The position numbers and the translations under genes were made by a program. DNA of 64,000 bases, taken from positions 1 to 64,000 of the forward strand of contig NZ_JAHWGT010000009.1 of NCBI RefSeq assembly GCF_020873895.1. The letters run 5' to 3'. Source of the stretch: Streptomyces sp. DH12. Its GTDB lineage: Bacteria; Actinomycetota; Actinomycetes; Streptomycetales; Streptomycetaceae. Below are positions 42,913 to 51,784 of the stretch, one piece after another (the stretch's first letter is position 1; each line of letters begins with the position of its first letter). The notes below the pieces were generated by a model, which worked only from the letters and a program-made list of their open reading frames with translations, was not told the origin of the DNA and ran no database searches.

Positions 42913-43893
42913 TCAGTACGCCAGCGCGCGGTCGACGGCGTCGAGCACCCGGTCCAGACCCGGCAGGTACTCCTCCTCCACCCGGGCCGGCGGGTACGGC
43001 GCGTGGTATCCGCCCACGCGCAGCACCGGGGCCTCCAGGTGGTAGAAGCACCGCTCGGTGATCCGGGCGGCGATCTCCGCGCCCGAACCGAAGAACACCG
43101 GCGCCTCGTGGACGACCACGAGCCGCCCCGTCCGCTCCACCGACGCCTGCACGGCGTCGAAGTCGAGCGGGGAGACCGAGCGCAGGTCGAGGACCTCCAG
43201 GGAGCGGCCCTCCTCGGCGGCGGCCGCGGCCGCCTCCAGGCAGACCTTCACCATCGGGCCGTACGCCGCGAGGGTCAGGTCCGTGCCGTCGCGCACGACG
43301 CGCGCCTTGTGCAGCTCGCCCGGGATGGCCTCGGTGTCGACCTCGCCCTTGTCCCAGTAGCGCCGCTTCGGCTCGAAGAAGATCACCGGGTCGTCGCTCT
43401 GGATGGCCTGCTGGAGCATCCAGTAGGCGTCCGAGGAGTTCGAAGGCGAGACCACCTTGAGGCCGGCGACGTGCGCGAAGAGCGCCTCGGGCGACTCGCT
43501 GTGGTGCTCGACCGCGCCGATGCCGCCGCCGTACGGGATGCGCACGACGACCGGCATCTTGACCTTGCCGAGGGCCCGCGCGTGCATCTTCGCCAGCTGC
43601 GTGACGATCTGGTCGTACGCGGGGAAGACGAACCCGTCGAACTGGATCTCCACGACGGGCCGGTAGCCGCGCAGGGCCAGGCCGATCGCCGTGCCGACGA
43701 TGCCGGACTCGGCGAGCGGGGTGTCGATGACCCGCTCCTCGCCGAAGTCCTTCTGCAGCCCGTCGGTCACCCGGAACACGCCGCCGAGCTTGCCGACGTC
43801 CTCGCCCATGACGAGGACCTTGGGGTCGGTCTCCAGGGCCTTGCGGAGCGACTCGTTGAGCGCCTTCGCGAGGGGAAGCTTCTGCACCGCCAT
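42913..43893 (-). CDS. bkdB: Branched-chain 2-oxoacid dehydrogenase E1 beta subunit
   Basis: A 326-residue transketolase-like pyrimidine domain subunit that completes the thiamine diphosphate site. MGEDVGKLGGVFRVT, DTPLAESGIVGTAIGLA (with the catalytic Glu) and PYGGGIGAVEHHSES are typical. It starts 2 bp after the E1alpha stop codon and precedes the E2 gene by 12 bp, so the three form one operon. A GTG two codons upstream is a possible alternative start. Confidence 0.96.
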   Translation of the reverse strand: MAVQKLPLAKALNESLRKALETDPKVLVMGEDVGKLGGVFRVTDGLQKDFGEERVIDTPLAESGIVGTAIGLALRGYRPVVEIQFDGFVFPAYDQIVTQLAKMHARALGKVKMPVVVRIPYGGGIGAVEHHSESPEALFAHVAGLKVVSPSNSSDAYWMLQQAIQSDDPVIFFEPKRRYWDKGEVDTEAIPGELHKARVVRDGTDLTLAAYGPMVKVCLEAAAAAAEEGRSLEVLDLRSVSPLDFDAVQASVERTGRLVVVHEAPVFFGSGAEIAARITERCFYHLEAPVLRVGGYHAPYPPARVEEEYLPGLDRVLDAVDRALAY

Positions 43894-43895
43894 GA

Positions 43896-45089
43896 TCACT
43901 TGACCTCGCCATCCGCGAACGACGCCTGGTACGCGGCGAACTGCGCGCGCTCCTCGTCGACGAGCGCGTGCCCGTCGGCGTAGACATTCTCGAAGATCGA
44001 CATGTCGTCGGGGTCGGGCATGGCGCGCACCGCCTCGCGGACGCGCTTGCCGAGCGCCTCGCTCTCCGCCTCCAGACCGTCGAACCAGGCCGCGTCGGCG
44101 TGGCCCTGGGCCTCCAGGTAGCGGCGCAGGCGCAGGATCGGGTCCTTCGCCTCCCACGCCGCCCGCTCGTCGTCGTGGCGGTAGCGGGTCGGGTCGTCCG
44201 AGGTGGTGTGGGCGCCCATGCGGTACGTGAACGCCTCGACGAGGGTCGGGCCCTCGCCGCGGCGGGCCCGCGCCAGGGCCGAACGGGTCACGGCCAGGCA
44301 GGCCAGGACGTCGTTGCCGTCGACGCGGACACCGGGGAAGCCGAATCCCTGCGCGCGCTGGTACAGCGGTACGCGGGTCTGCTTCTCGGTGGGCTCGCTG
44401 ATGGCCCACTGGTTGTTCTGGCAGAAGAACACGACCGGGGCGTTGTACACGGCCGAGAAGGTGAACGCCTCCGCGACGTCGCCCTGGCTGGACGCCCCGT
44501 CGCCGAAGTAGGCGATGACCGCGGAGTCGGCGCCGTCCTTGGCCACGCCCATCGCGTAGCCGGTGGCGTGCAGCGTCTGCGAGCCGATCACGATCGTGTA
44601 CAGGTGGAAATTGTTGCTGTTGGGGTCCCAGCCGCCGTGGTTCACGCCGCGGAACATCCCGAGCAGGTTCGTCGGGTCGACCCCGCGGCACCAGGCGACG
44701 CCGTGCTCGCGGTAGGTCGGGAAGACGTAGTCGTCGTCGCGCAGGGCCCGGCCGGAGCCGATCTGCGCGGCCTCCTGCCCGAGCAGCGAGGCCCACAGGC
44801 CCAGCTCGCCCTGGCGCTGGAGGGCGGTGGCCTCGCCGTCGAAACGGCGGGTCATCACCATGTCCCGGTACAGCCCGCGCAGCTCATCGGGGCCGAGGTC
44901 GACGTCGTACTCGGGGTGCTGGACGCGCTCGCCCTCGGGCGTCAGCAGCTGTACGAGCGGCGGCTCGGAGTGCGAACTCTGCGGCTTCCTCGCGGCGCGC
45001 GTTGCGCGCTTGGCACCGGTGCCGGTGCCGCCGGTGCTGGTGCCGCTGCTGCGTCGCGGCTTGCGCGCGGCAGTGCCTTCCACGGTCAC
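43896..45089 (-). CDS. bkdA: Branched-chain 2-oxoacid dehydrogenase E1 alpha subunit
   Basis: A 397-residue subunit binding thiamine diphosphate through GDGASSQGDVAEAF and QNNQWAIS (GDG-NN motif, about residues 188-222). It decarboxylates branched-chain 2-oxoacids from Val, Leu and Ile. A basic Ser/Thr/Arg-rich N-tail (~40 residues) precedes the conserved LYRDMVMTRRFD start. The phosphorylation-loop region YRMGAHTTSDDPTRYR is present. First gene of the operon, with a ~400-bp regulatory gap upstream. Confidence 0.96.
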   Translation of the reverse strand: MTVEGTAARKPRRSSGTSTGGTGTGAKRATRAARKPQSSHSEPPLVQLLTPEGERVQHPEYDVDLGPDELRGLYRDMVMTRRFDGEATALQRQGELGLWASLLGQEAAQIGSGRALRDDDYVFPTYREHGVAWCRGVDPTNLLGMFRGVNHGGWDPNSNNFHLYTIVIGSQTLHATGYAMGVAKDGADSAVIAYFGDGASSQGDVAEAFTFSAVYNAPVVFFCQNNQWAISEPTEKQTRVPLYQRAQGFGFPGVRVDGNDVLACLAVTRSALARARRGEGPTLVEAFTYRMGAHTTSDDPTRYRHDDERAAWEAKDPILRLRRYLEAQGHADAAWFDGLEAESEALGKRVREAVRAMPDPDDMSIFENVYADGHALVDEERAQFAAYQASFADGEVK

Positions 45090-45493
45090 GTGCGTGCTCC
45101 TCCGTCTGTCCGGCCCCCGGGGTCCGCCGGGTACCAGTGCGGCTCGCCTGGATCCGTCGCGTGCACGGGGTGGGTGCTCTCGCGACCGGGAACAGGCGTG
45201 ACAGTTGCCCCGGCGAGCACCCTGTCACAGGCACGTTACCCAGTGCGCCGCATTCCTGCGAAACCCCATTTGACCTGCGATTTTGCTTGGATTTCCAAGT
45301 AAATCGAGAAATGTGGGGACAACGCCTGGTCACACCGCCGGCGAGGCCTGCGGAAAAACACGGGGAACACGGGGTGACAGCCTCGCAGGCCGCCGGAACA
45401 CCGGCACGTTATCCCGCGCACCCCGGGCTCGGGAAGAGTTGACGGACAGGCGATGTGACGCGGGTCATCTGATAGTGATCTAACATCTGGCAA
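45090..45493. promoter_or_regulatory. Intergenic regulatory region between bkd and phosphotransferase genes
   Basis: This 404-bp gap is locally AT-rich at 45250-45315. It holds the dyad CTTGGA-TT-TCCAAG (45286-45299), a CCTGTCACAGG palindrome (45221-45231) and GTGACAG repeats (near 45208 and 45377). A possible minus-strand -10 is TAACGT (45232-45237). In Streptomyces bkd operons are controlled by an Lrp-type regulator (BkdR); no such gene is adjacent here. I see no ORF in the gap. Confidence 0.4.
45481..45486 (+). promoter_or_regulatory. -10 box TAACAT for a probably leaderless phosphotransferase gene
   Basis: TAACAT lies 7 bases before the GTG at 45494 and no ribosome-binding site is present. 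A TTGACG occurs at 45439, too far for a -35. Confidence 0.4.
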
Positions 45494-46603
45494 GTGCCGC
45501 GCTCATCTGTAACGGCTCCGCCCGCCTCCCTGACGGTCCCGCCCACCGTCCCCGACGTGCCCCACGTCCCCGCCCCCCGCCACTGTGCGCCCCCCGCACC
45601 CCCCGTGAGCGCCCTCCTGCGCCGCTATCCGCCGCACGGCGAGCCCCTCACCTGCGTACCGGTCACCCAGGGCCTGCTGAACCGGGGCTACCGCCTCACC
45701 ACCACGCGCGGCACGTACTTCCTCAAACAGCACCTGGACGCCCCCACCTCCGACCGCGCGACCATCACCCGCCAGCACCGGGCCACCCAGCGCCTGCACG
45801 CCCTCGGCGTCCCCGTCGCCCCGCCGCTCCCCGACGCCGAGGGGCGCACGGTCGCCCTCCTCGGCGGCCACTGCTACGCCCTGCACCCGTGGGTGGAGGG
45901 CCGCCACCGCGACGGCGCCCAGCTGACGGAGGCGGGCTCCCGGCGGCTCGGCACGCTCCTCGGGTTCGTCCACACGTGTCTGGAGCGCGTCATGGGAGCC
46001 ACCCGCGCCCACCCCGCGGGCCGCGACTACGGCAGCGCCGACCCGCAGGACACGCTCCGGCTCATCGACGAACTGCTGGCCCTGGCCCGCGCCCGCCGCC
46101 ACCGGGTCGCCTTCGACGAGCTCGCCGAGCACCGGCTGACCGAGCGGCGCCGGCTGCTGGCGGAGCACGCCCACCGCCGCCCGGCCCCCGCGACGCCCGC
46201 GACGGGCGGCTGGGTCCACGGCGACTTCCACCCGCTGAACCTGCTGTACCGGGGCGCCGAACCCGCCGCGATCGTCGACTGGGACCGGCTGGGCGTGCAG
46301 CCCCGCGCGGAGGAGGCCGTCCGGGCCGCGATGATCTTCTACGTGCAGCCGACCGGGCGGCTGGACCTGGCGAAGGTGCGGGCGTACGCGCGCGCGTACC
46401 GCCGCGCCGCCGGGGTCGACGCGGCGGAGCTGGCGGCCGCGGTGCACCGCGTGTGGTGGGAGCGGCTCAACGACTTCTGGATACTGCGCTGGCGCTACCA
46501 GCTGCACGACAGCAGGGCCGACCCGCAGTTCCCCGCGGTGTCGGCCCTGGCGGTGTGGTGGACCCGCGAGTACGAGGCGGTACGCGACGCCTTCACGGGC
46601 TGA
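45494..46603 (+). CDS. Phosphotransferase (aminoglycoside/homoserine-kinase type)
   Basis: A 369-residue kinase of the APH/choline-kinase fold. The catalytic loop is GWVHGDFHPLNLLY (Asp base, Asn) and the metal loop AAIVDWDRLG. The nucleotide lobe covers about residues 50-140 (TTRGTYFLKQH with the Lys). Substrates in this family include aminoglycosides, choline, homoserine and macrolides; a metabolic kinase is more likely than resistance because no resistance context is seen. The first 40 residues are Pro/Ala-rich. The start GTG is supported by the -10 position. Confidence 0.85.
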   Translation: MPRSSVTAPPASLTVPPTVPDVPHVPAPRHCAPPAPPVSALLRRYPPHGEPLTCVPVTQGLLNRGYRLTTTRGTYFLKQHLDAPTSDRATITRQHRATQRLHALGVPVAPPLPDAEGRTVALLGGHCYALHPWVEGRHRDGAQLTEAGSRRLGTLLGFVHTCLERVMGATRAHPAGRDYGSADPQDTLRLIDELLALARARRHRVAFDELAEHRLTERRRLLAEHAHRRPAPATPATGGWVHGDFHPLNLLYRGAEPAAIVDWDRLGVQPRAEEAVRAAMIFYVQPTGRLDLAKVRAYARAYRRAAGVDAAELAAAVHRVWWERLNDFWILRWRYQLHDSRADPQFPAVSALAVWWTREYEAVRDAFTG

Positions 46604-46714
46604 CCGGGGCGCGGCCGGCGGCCGGGGCCCGGTGCCGGCCGTCCAGCCGGCCGCGCGGTGCCCCGTTCAGCCGGCCGCGCAGTCGCCCGTTCAGCCGCCT
46701 GCTCAGTCGCCCGT

Positions 46715-48496
46715 TCAGCCGCCCGTCGTGGAGCCCGTGGTCGAGGTGGTCCCCGTCGACGTGCCGCCCTGCTGGCCGCCGCCCGTCGTGGTGCCCCCGG
46801 TGTCGCCGCCACCGCTGCCGTCCGTGGAACCGGTGGTGCCGCCGCCGTCGGTCGTGCCCTGGTCCGTCGAGCCGGTGGAGCCGCCGCCCTCGGTGGTCCC
46901 CTGGTCGGTGGAGCCCTCGGTGGTGTTGCCCTCGGTGGTGCCCTGGTCGGTCTCGCCGCCGGTGGTGGTGCCGTCGGTCGAACCCGTGCTGCCGCCCGTA
47001 CCCCCGCTGGAGGGCGACGGGTCCTGGCTGTACGTCGGGGGCCTCGGCTTCCACGAGGGCTGCGGCTGCCAGTGGTCGCCGCCCGTCGAGGTGTCGGGCT
47101 CCTGCTCCTCCTCCGACGCCGAGGGCGACGGCGAGGGCGTCGTGCTGCTGCTGACGGACGGCTTCGGCGAGGTGCTCGGCTTCGTACCGGGACCGCCGCC
47201 GGGGGAGTCGCCGACCTTGAGGGCGTACGCGGCCCCCGCCACGATCGCGATCAGCGCGAACGCGACGAACAGCAGCACCTTGCCGCGCCCGCCGCCCCCA
47301 CCGCCGCCGTGCCCGCCGTAGCCGGCCGCGTAGCCACCGTCGTCGGGGTTGCGCGGCGGCAGGATCGGGCCCTGCGAGGTGTCCCCGTGCACGGGGTGGA
47401 CCGCGTGGCCGGGCCGCCCCGGCGTCGCCGCGCCCCCGGGACCGCCCGTCGCCGCGGCCATCACCGCGGTCGCCGCGACGCCGCCGAGCGGCGACGGACC
47501 GCCGTCGTGCCCGCCGACCGGGCCGGTGCTCCAGGTACCGGTGTGGCCGCCCTGCTCCTGGAGCATGCGCAGCGCGTACTGGATCAGCCCGCGCATCTCC
47601 TCGGCGCTCTGGAACCGGTCGTCCGGGTCCTTCGCGAGGGCCCGCATGGCCAGCCCGTCCAGCTCCGGCGGCGGCGCCGCGTCGGAGACCTCGGACGGCG
47701 GCACCGGGATGTCCTGGACGTGCTGGTACACCACCGACAGCGGCGTCTCGCCGACGAACGGCGGGCGCAACGCGAGCAGTTCGTACAGCAGGCACCCCGT
47801 GGCGTACAGGTCGGAGCGGTGGTCGACGGCCTTGCCGAGGGCCTGCTCCGGCGACAGGTACTGGGGGGTGCCCATGACCATGCCGGTCTGCGTCATCGTC
47901 GTGGACGCCCCGTGCAGCGCGCGGGCGATGCCGAAGTCCATCACCTTGACCGCGCCGCCGTGCGTGATGATGACGTTCGCCGGCTTGATGTCGCGGTGGA
48001 CGATGCCGTGCTGGTGCGAGTACGCCAGCGCCTCCAGGACGCCCGACACGATGATCAGGGCCTGCTCGGGCGGCGGTGCCTCCGCGCTGACCAGCAGCTC
48101 GCGGATGGTGCGGCCCTCGACCAGCTCCATGACGATGTACGGCACGGCCTGGCCGCCCACCTCGTCCTCGCCGGAGTCGTACACCGCCACGATCGCGTGG
48201 TGGTTCAGGCCGGCGACCGACTGCGCCTCGCGCGTGAAGCGCGCCTTGGAGACCGGGTCCTCCGCCAGGTCGGCGCGCAGGAGCTTCACCGCGACCGTGC
48301 GGCCGAGCCGCACGTCCTCCGCGGCGAACACCTCCGCCATGCCGCCGCGGCCGAGGCGGTGGGTCAGCCGGTAGCGGCCGTCGCCGACCATGCCGCCCTC
48401 GCCGAACTCGACGGCCTCCCGGCGCCCCGACGCTCCGTCGTCCGACACTCCGCCGCCACCTGCTTCGGATCCGGGTGCCATCGTCCTCGCCGTCAT
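46715..48496 (-). CDS. Membrane Ser/Thr protein kinase with Thr/Gly/Ser-rich extracellular tail
   Basis: A 593-residue Hanks-type kinase. The kinase domain (about 40-300) has LGRGGMAEVFAAED, AVKLL, HRDIKPANV and MDFGIARA; the activation segment reads TMTQTGMVMGTPQYLSPEQ. A ~90-residue linker leads to a membrane helix (LLFVAFALIAIVAGAAYAL), then a ~190-residue extracellular tail of repeated GSTDQGTTEGGG-like units with no PASTA domain, so it is not a typical penicillin-binding sensor. It is divergent from a second kinase gene. Start alternatives include ATG 48481. The tail DNA is a tandem array (about 46730-46990). Confidence 0.93.
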   Translation of the reverse strand: MTARTMAPGSEAGGGGVSDDGASGRREAVEFGEGGMVGDGRYRLTHRLGRGGMAEVFAAEDVRLGRTVAVKLLRADLAEDPVSKARFTREAQSVAGLNHHAIVAVYDSGEDEVGGQAVPYIVMELVEGRTIRELLVSAEAPPPEQALIIVSGVLEALAYSHQHGIVHRDIKPANVIITHGGAVKVMDFGIARALHGASTTMTQTGMVMGTPQYLSPEQALGKAVDHRSDLYATGCLLYELLALRPPFVGETPLSVVYQHVQDIPVPPSEVSDAAPPPELDGLAMRALAKDPDDRFQSAEEMRGLIQYALRMLQEQGGHTGTWSTGPVGGHDGGPSPLGGVAATAVMAAATGGPGGAATPGRPGHAVHPVHGDTSQGPILPPRNPDDGGYAAGYGGHGGGGGGGRGKVLLFVAFALIAIVAGAAYALKVGDSPGGGPGTKPSTSPKPSVSSSTTPSPSPSASEEEQEPDTSTGGDHWQPQPSWKPRPPTYSQDPSPSSGGTGGSTGSTDGTTTGGETDQGTTEGNTTEGSTDQGTTEGGGSTGSTDQGTTDGGGTTGSTDGSGGGDTGGTTTGGGQQGGTSTGTTSTTGSTTGG

Positions 48497-48612
48497 TTCC
48501 GTTGCCGTCCGCGCGCTGTGCCCGCGAGCGGTGTGCCGCCGTCTCCCAAGGGGTACTTCGCCACGTCACGCTACAGCCTCCGCGCGGCGCGGCGGTTCGG
48601 GATGGACCGGCC

Positions 48613-48642
48613 ATCCAATCGGTTCGGTGTACGCCCGTGCAA
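48613..48642 (-). promoter_or_regulatory. Promoter for the minus-strand kinase
   Basis: On the minus strand -35 TTGCAC and -10 TTGGAT are separated by exactly 18 bases, a good Streptomyces vegetative match. It lies 117 bases upstream of the kinase start. Confidence 0.5.
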
Positions 48643-48711
48643 ATTCGATGCGGTTCACGTAACGCTTCCGAGACGCTTCCACCGCGTACGGTCACGGAAC
48701 GGGCACCCGGC

Positions 48712-48739
48712 TTGACGTGTCGGTGGCCTGGGGCAGACT
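48712..48739 (+). promoter_or_regulatory. Promoter for the plus-strand kinase
   Basis: -35 TTGACG and -10 CAGACT are separated by 16 bases, ending 55 bases before the ATG at 48794. Confidence 0.5.
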
Positions 48740-48793
48740 GGGCCGCGTCAGTACGGATCACCGCGGGCACGCGCGCGCGTAGGGGGAAGCACG

Positions 48794-50467
48794 ATGAGCC
48801 AGGACGGCGCTCAGGGCCGCTATGCCGGCGGTTCCGTGGCGAACGGCCGGTACCAGCTGCGCGACCTGCTCGGCGAGGGCGGCATGGCCTCGGTGTACCT
48901 CGCCTACGACAGCGCCCTGGACCGCCAGGTGGCCATCAAGACCCTCCACACGGAACTCGGCCGGGAACAGTCGTTCCGCGAACGGTTCCGCCGCGAGGCG
49001 CAGGCCGTCGCCAAGCTCCAGCACACCAACATCGTCTCCGTCTTCGACACCGGCGAGGACACGGTCGTCTTCTCCGACCCGTCGATGGGCGACGCCGGCG
49101 TCATGCCGTACATCGTCATGGAGTACGTGGAGGGCCGGCCGCTCGGCTCGGTGCTCGCCGCGGACATCCGCGACCACGGGGCGATGCCGGCCGACCAGGC
49201 CCTGAAGGTGACCGCGGACGTGCTCGCCGCGCTGGAGACCAGCCACGAGATGGGCCTGGTCCACCGCGACATCAAGCCGGGCAACGTGATGGTGACCAAG
49301 CGCGGCGTGGTCAAGGTCATGGACTTCGGCATCGCCCGCGCCATGCAGTCCGGCGTCACGTCGATGACGCAGACCGGCATGGTCGTCGGCACCCCGCAGT
49401 ACCTCTCCCCCGAGCAGGCCCTGGGCCGCGGCGTCGACGCCCGCTCCGACCTGTACTCGGTCGGCATCATGCTGTTCCAGCTGCTGACGGGCCGGCTCCC
49501 CTTCGACGCCGACTCGCCGTTGGCCATCGCGTACGCGCACGTGCAGGAGGAGCCGGTCGCGCCCTCCACCATCAACCGCTCGCTGACCCCGGCGATGGAC
49601 GCGCTGGTGGCGCGGGCGCTGAAGAAGAACCCGAACGAGCGCTTCCCGAGCGCCGCCGCCATGCGCGACGAGTGCCTGCGCGTCCTGAACGCCGGGCAGA
49701 CGGGCGCCCCGGTGATCGTCTCCGGCGCCCCCGCGAACAGCGGCTCCGGCGTGGGCTCCGCGGTGTTCCCGCCGCTGGACGCGGCGAACCCCCAGCCCGT
49801 CCCGCACGGCGGTGTCCACACCCCGTACCAGGCCCCCGCGCCGACCCCCGGCCCGTACGGCCCGCCGACACCGGCGCCCGCCCCGGCCGCGTACGGCTAC
49901 CCGCACCAGGCCCACACCCCGGCACCCGCCTACCAGACCCCGGCGCCCGGCCCGGTGACGTACCCCGGCGGGCCCGTCGTCGTCGGCGGTCCGGGCACGG
50001 GCGGCGGCAGTGGCGGCCGGCGGAACATGCCGATGGTCGTGGGCGCCGCCCTCGTCGCGCTGATCGCCGTCGCCGGCGTCATCGTCGCCCTCTCCCTGAA
50101 GGAGGACGACGACCCGGGCGCCGGGGGCACGGGCGGCCAGGCCGGCTCCACGGCCTCCGCACCGGCGGCGGCCGGCCACAAGCCGCCCGAGCGCTACCGG
50201 ACGATCAAGGCGACGGAATGCTCGGAGGCACAGGAGGACACCAACGACCCGGCGAAGGTGCGCGCCCCCAGCTTCATCTACAAGGACGTCATCTCGGTGA
50301 AGGAGTGCATCCAGGCCGCGGGCTGGAAGTACCAGATCAAGGAGGTCGACGACCCCCTGTACGCCGAGGACCAGGTCATCCAGCAGTTCCCGCGCGAGGG
50401 CGCGGCCGTGGTGCCGGGCAACCAGACCTTCGAGCTGACGGTCGCCACGGGGGACCCGGGGCAGTAA
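48794..50467 (+). CDS. Membrane Ser/Thr protein kinase with a single PASTA-like C-terminal domain
   Basis: A 557-residue Hanks-type kinase: glycine loop LGEGGMASVYLAYD, AIKTLH, HRDIKPGNV, MDFGIARA and TQTGMVVGTPQYLSPEQ. A Pro/Ala/Tyr-rich linker (about 300-400) leads to a membrane helix (VVGAALVALIAVAGVIVALS). The extracellular domain (about 450-557) contains a PASTA-like fold (IQAAGWKYQIKEVDDPLY then DQVIQQFPREGAAV) and two cysteines, C in ATECSEAQ and KECIQAAG, likely a disulfide. It is probably a cell-envelope or peptide-sensing kinase. Divergent from the first kinase gene. Confidence 0.94.
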   Translation: MSQDGAQGRYAGGSVANGRYQLRDLLGEGGMASVYLAYDSALDRQVAIKTLHTELGREQSFRERFRREAQAVAKLQHTNIVSVFDTGEDTVVFSDPSMGDAGVMPYIVMEYVEGRPLGSVLAADIRDHGAMPADQALKVTADVLAALETSHEMGLVHRDIKPGNVMVTKRGVVKVMDFGIARAMQSGVTSMTQTGMVVGTPQYLSPEQALGRGVDARSDLYSVGIMLFQLLTGRLPFDADSPLAIAYAHVQEEPVAPSTINRSLTPAMDALVARALKKNPNERFPSAAAMRDECLRVLNAGQTGAPVIVSGAPANSGSGVGSAVFPPLDAANPQPVPHGGVHTPYQAPAPTPGPYGPPTPAPAPAAYGYPHQAHTPAPAYQTPAPGPVTYPGGPVVVGGPGTGGGSGGRRNMPMVVGAALVALIAVAGVIVALSLKEDDDPGAGGTGGQAGSTASAPAAAGHKPPERYRTIKATECSEAQEDTNDPAKVRAPSFIYKDVISVKECIQAAGWKYQIKEVDDPLYAEDQVIQQFPREGAAVVPGNQTFELTVATGDPGQ

Positions 50468-50713
50468 CGGCACCCCCCGGGGCGGGGCGGCTGGGTGCCC
50501 GGCTGGGTGCCCGGGGCGCTCCGGCTCCGCGCGGTGCGGGTCGGCTGGCGCGGGTGGGCCGCGGGCGCGGGTGGGATGCCGCGGGCGCGGTCGGGCGGGG
50601 CGTGCGGACGTCACCTTTACGGACGACGCCGGCCCCCGCCCCCGCATGCGGGCGGTCCCCCGCCGTGCGACGGTGATCGCACCACCCCGCTGCTCTCAGG
50701 AGAGGGTCACCCG

Positions 50714-51685
50714 GTGACTGCTCCACCACTCGGCCCGCGGGCCTGCCCCCGAAGCCCCGCCGCCCCCGCGGCCCCCGTCGCCCTGCCGCTGTCGCCGTCC
50801 CTGTCGCCGTCCCTGCCGCTGTCGCTGTCCCTGTCGGCGGCGCTGCTCTCGGCGTGGCTGTACTGGGCGCCCCCCGCCGGCGCGGAGGAGACCGGGTTCC
50901 CCGTGCCGAGCACCGGCCAGGGCGCGGCCCACGCGCCGGAGCCGCCCGCCGACGCGGGCACGGGCGAGGACCCCGACACGGGCCCGGGCGGCGGATCGGG
51001 CACCGGAGGCGGCTCGGGCACCGGTGCCGCTCCGGGTACGGGCCCCGGCTCGGACGCGGGCCCCGGTCCGGGTGTGGGTCCGGGCGCCGGCTCGGGTACG
51101 GGTACCGGCTCGGGTACGGGTGCCGGGCCGGGTACGGGTGCCGGGCCGGGTACGAGTGCGGGTGCCGGGCCGGGTGCGGACGACGCCACCGGCCCGGACG
51201 GCCGCCCCGACCACCTCGCCCCGCCGGCCGCCCCGCCCGCCCCCTCCTCCTCACGCCCCGCCTCCGGCCGCCCGCCCGCCGGCCCCGCGTCGCCGACCGT
51301 CCGCCCGGTGACCGCACCGCCGCAGCCGTCCCTCGCCGGTCGCCCCGCCGGTGCCGGGCGCCCCAAGCCGGGGCGCACGGCCCCGCCGTCCCCGACCGGC
51401 CCGGCCGCCGCCTCGCACGTGCCCGGCGACGGCTCCCGTACCAGAACGGCAACAGACCGGGACGCCCTCGCCCACCAGGAACCTGAGTGGGAAGCGGTAC
51501 CCGGGTTGGACCCCCCGGCGGCCACCATCCCCCGCCGCACGCCCTCGGCCGCCGCGCGCGACACGGGCGCGCACTCCGCGGAATCGGCCGTCGACCGGCG
51601 GGTTCCCGTCTTCACCCTCGGCGTGGGGCTCTCCCTGATGGGCCTCGGCCTCGGCTTCATCGGGCTGCGGCTGCGCCGCCGCTGA
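50714..51685 (+). CDS. Secreted or membrane-anchored low-complexity protein
   Basis: A 323-residue protein. Residues 1-60 form a signal region (ALPLSPSLSPSLPLSLSLS then WLYWAPPAGA); the middle is Gly/Ser/Thr/Pro/Asp-rich with GTGSGTGAGPGTG-type repeats (about 100-175); the C-terminus ends with one hydrophobic helix (FTLGVGLSLMGLGLGFIGL) and RLRRR, resembling a membrane anchor without an LPXTG site. The start GTG has GGAGAGGG upstream. No domain recognised. It sits between the kinase and PadR genes. Confidence 0.7.
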   Translation: MTAPPLGPRACPRSPAAPAAPVALPLSPSLSPSLPLSLSLSAALLSAWLYWAPPAGAEETGFPVPSTGQGAAHAPEPPADAGTGEDPDTGPGGGSGTGGGSGTGAAPGTGPGSDAGPGPGVGPGAGSGTGTGSGTGAGPGTGAGPGTSAGAGPGADDATGPDGRPDHLAPPAAPPAPSSSRPASGRPPAGPASPTVRPVTAPPQPSLAGRPAGAGRPKPGRTAPPSPTGPAAASHVPGDGSRTRTATDRDALAHQEPEWEAVPGLDPPAATIPRRTPSAAARDTGAHSAESAVDRRVPVFTLGVGLSLMGLGLGFIGLRLRRR

Positions 51686-51758
51686 CACCTCCGCCGCCCC
51701 CTCCGTCCTCCTCAGGGGGGACCCCCTCGGTCCCTCCTGAGTCGGTTGTCCCCGCGGG

Positions 51759-51784
51759 CATACTCGGTATACATACTGAGTATG
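51759..51784. promoter_or_regulatory. 26-bp palindromic PadR operator overlapping promoter and start codon
   Basis: CATACTC at 51759-51765 and GAGTATG at 51778-51784 are complementary, with further symmetry inside (GGTATAC/ATACTG); the start codon ATG at 51782 is part of the right arm. The -10 TATACA (51768-51773) is inside the palindrome and a -35 TTGTCC lies 16 bases upstream. The transcript should be leaderless and is probably repressed by its own product. Confidence 0.65.

Noticed and set aside
48637-48662. A second parS-like site (GGTTCACGTAACGC) near the kinase promoters
   Set aside because: It differs from the 14-bp parS core at four positions including the outer ones.
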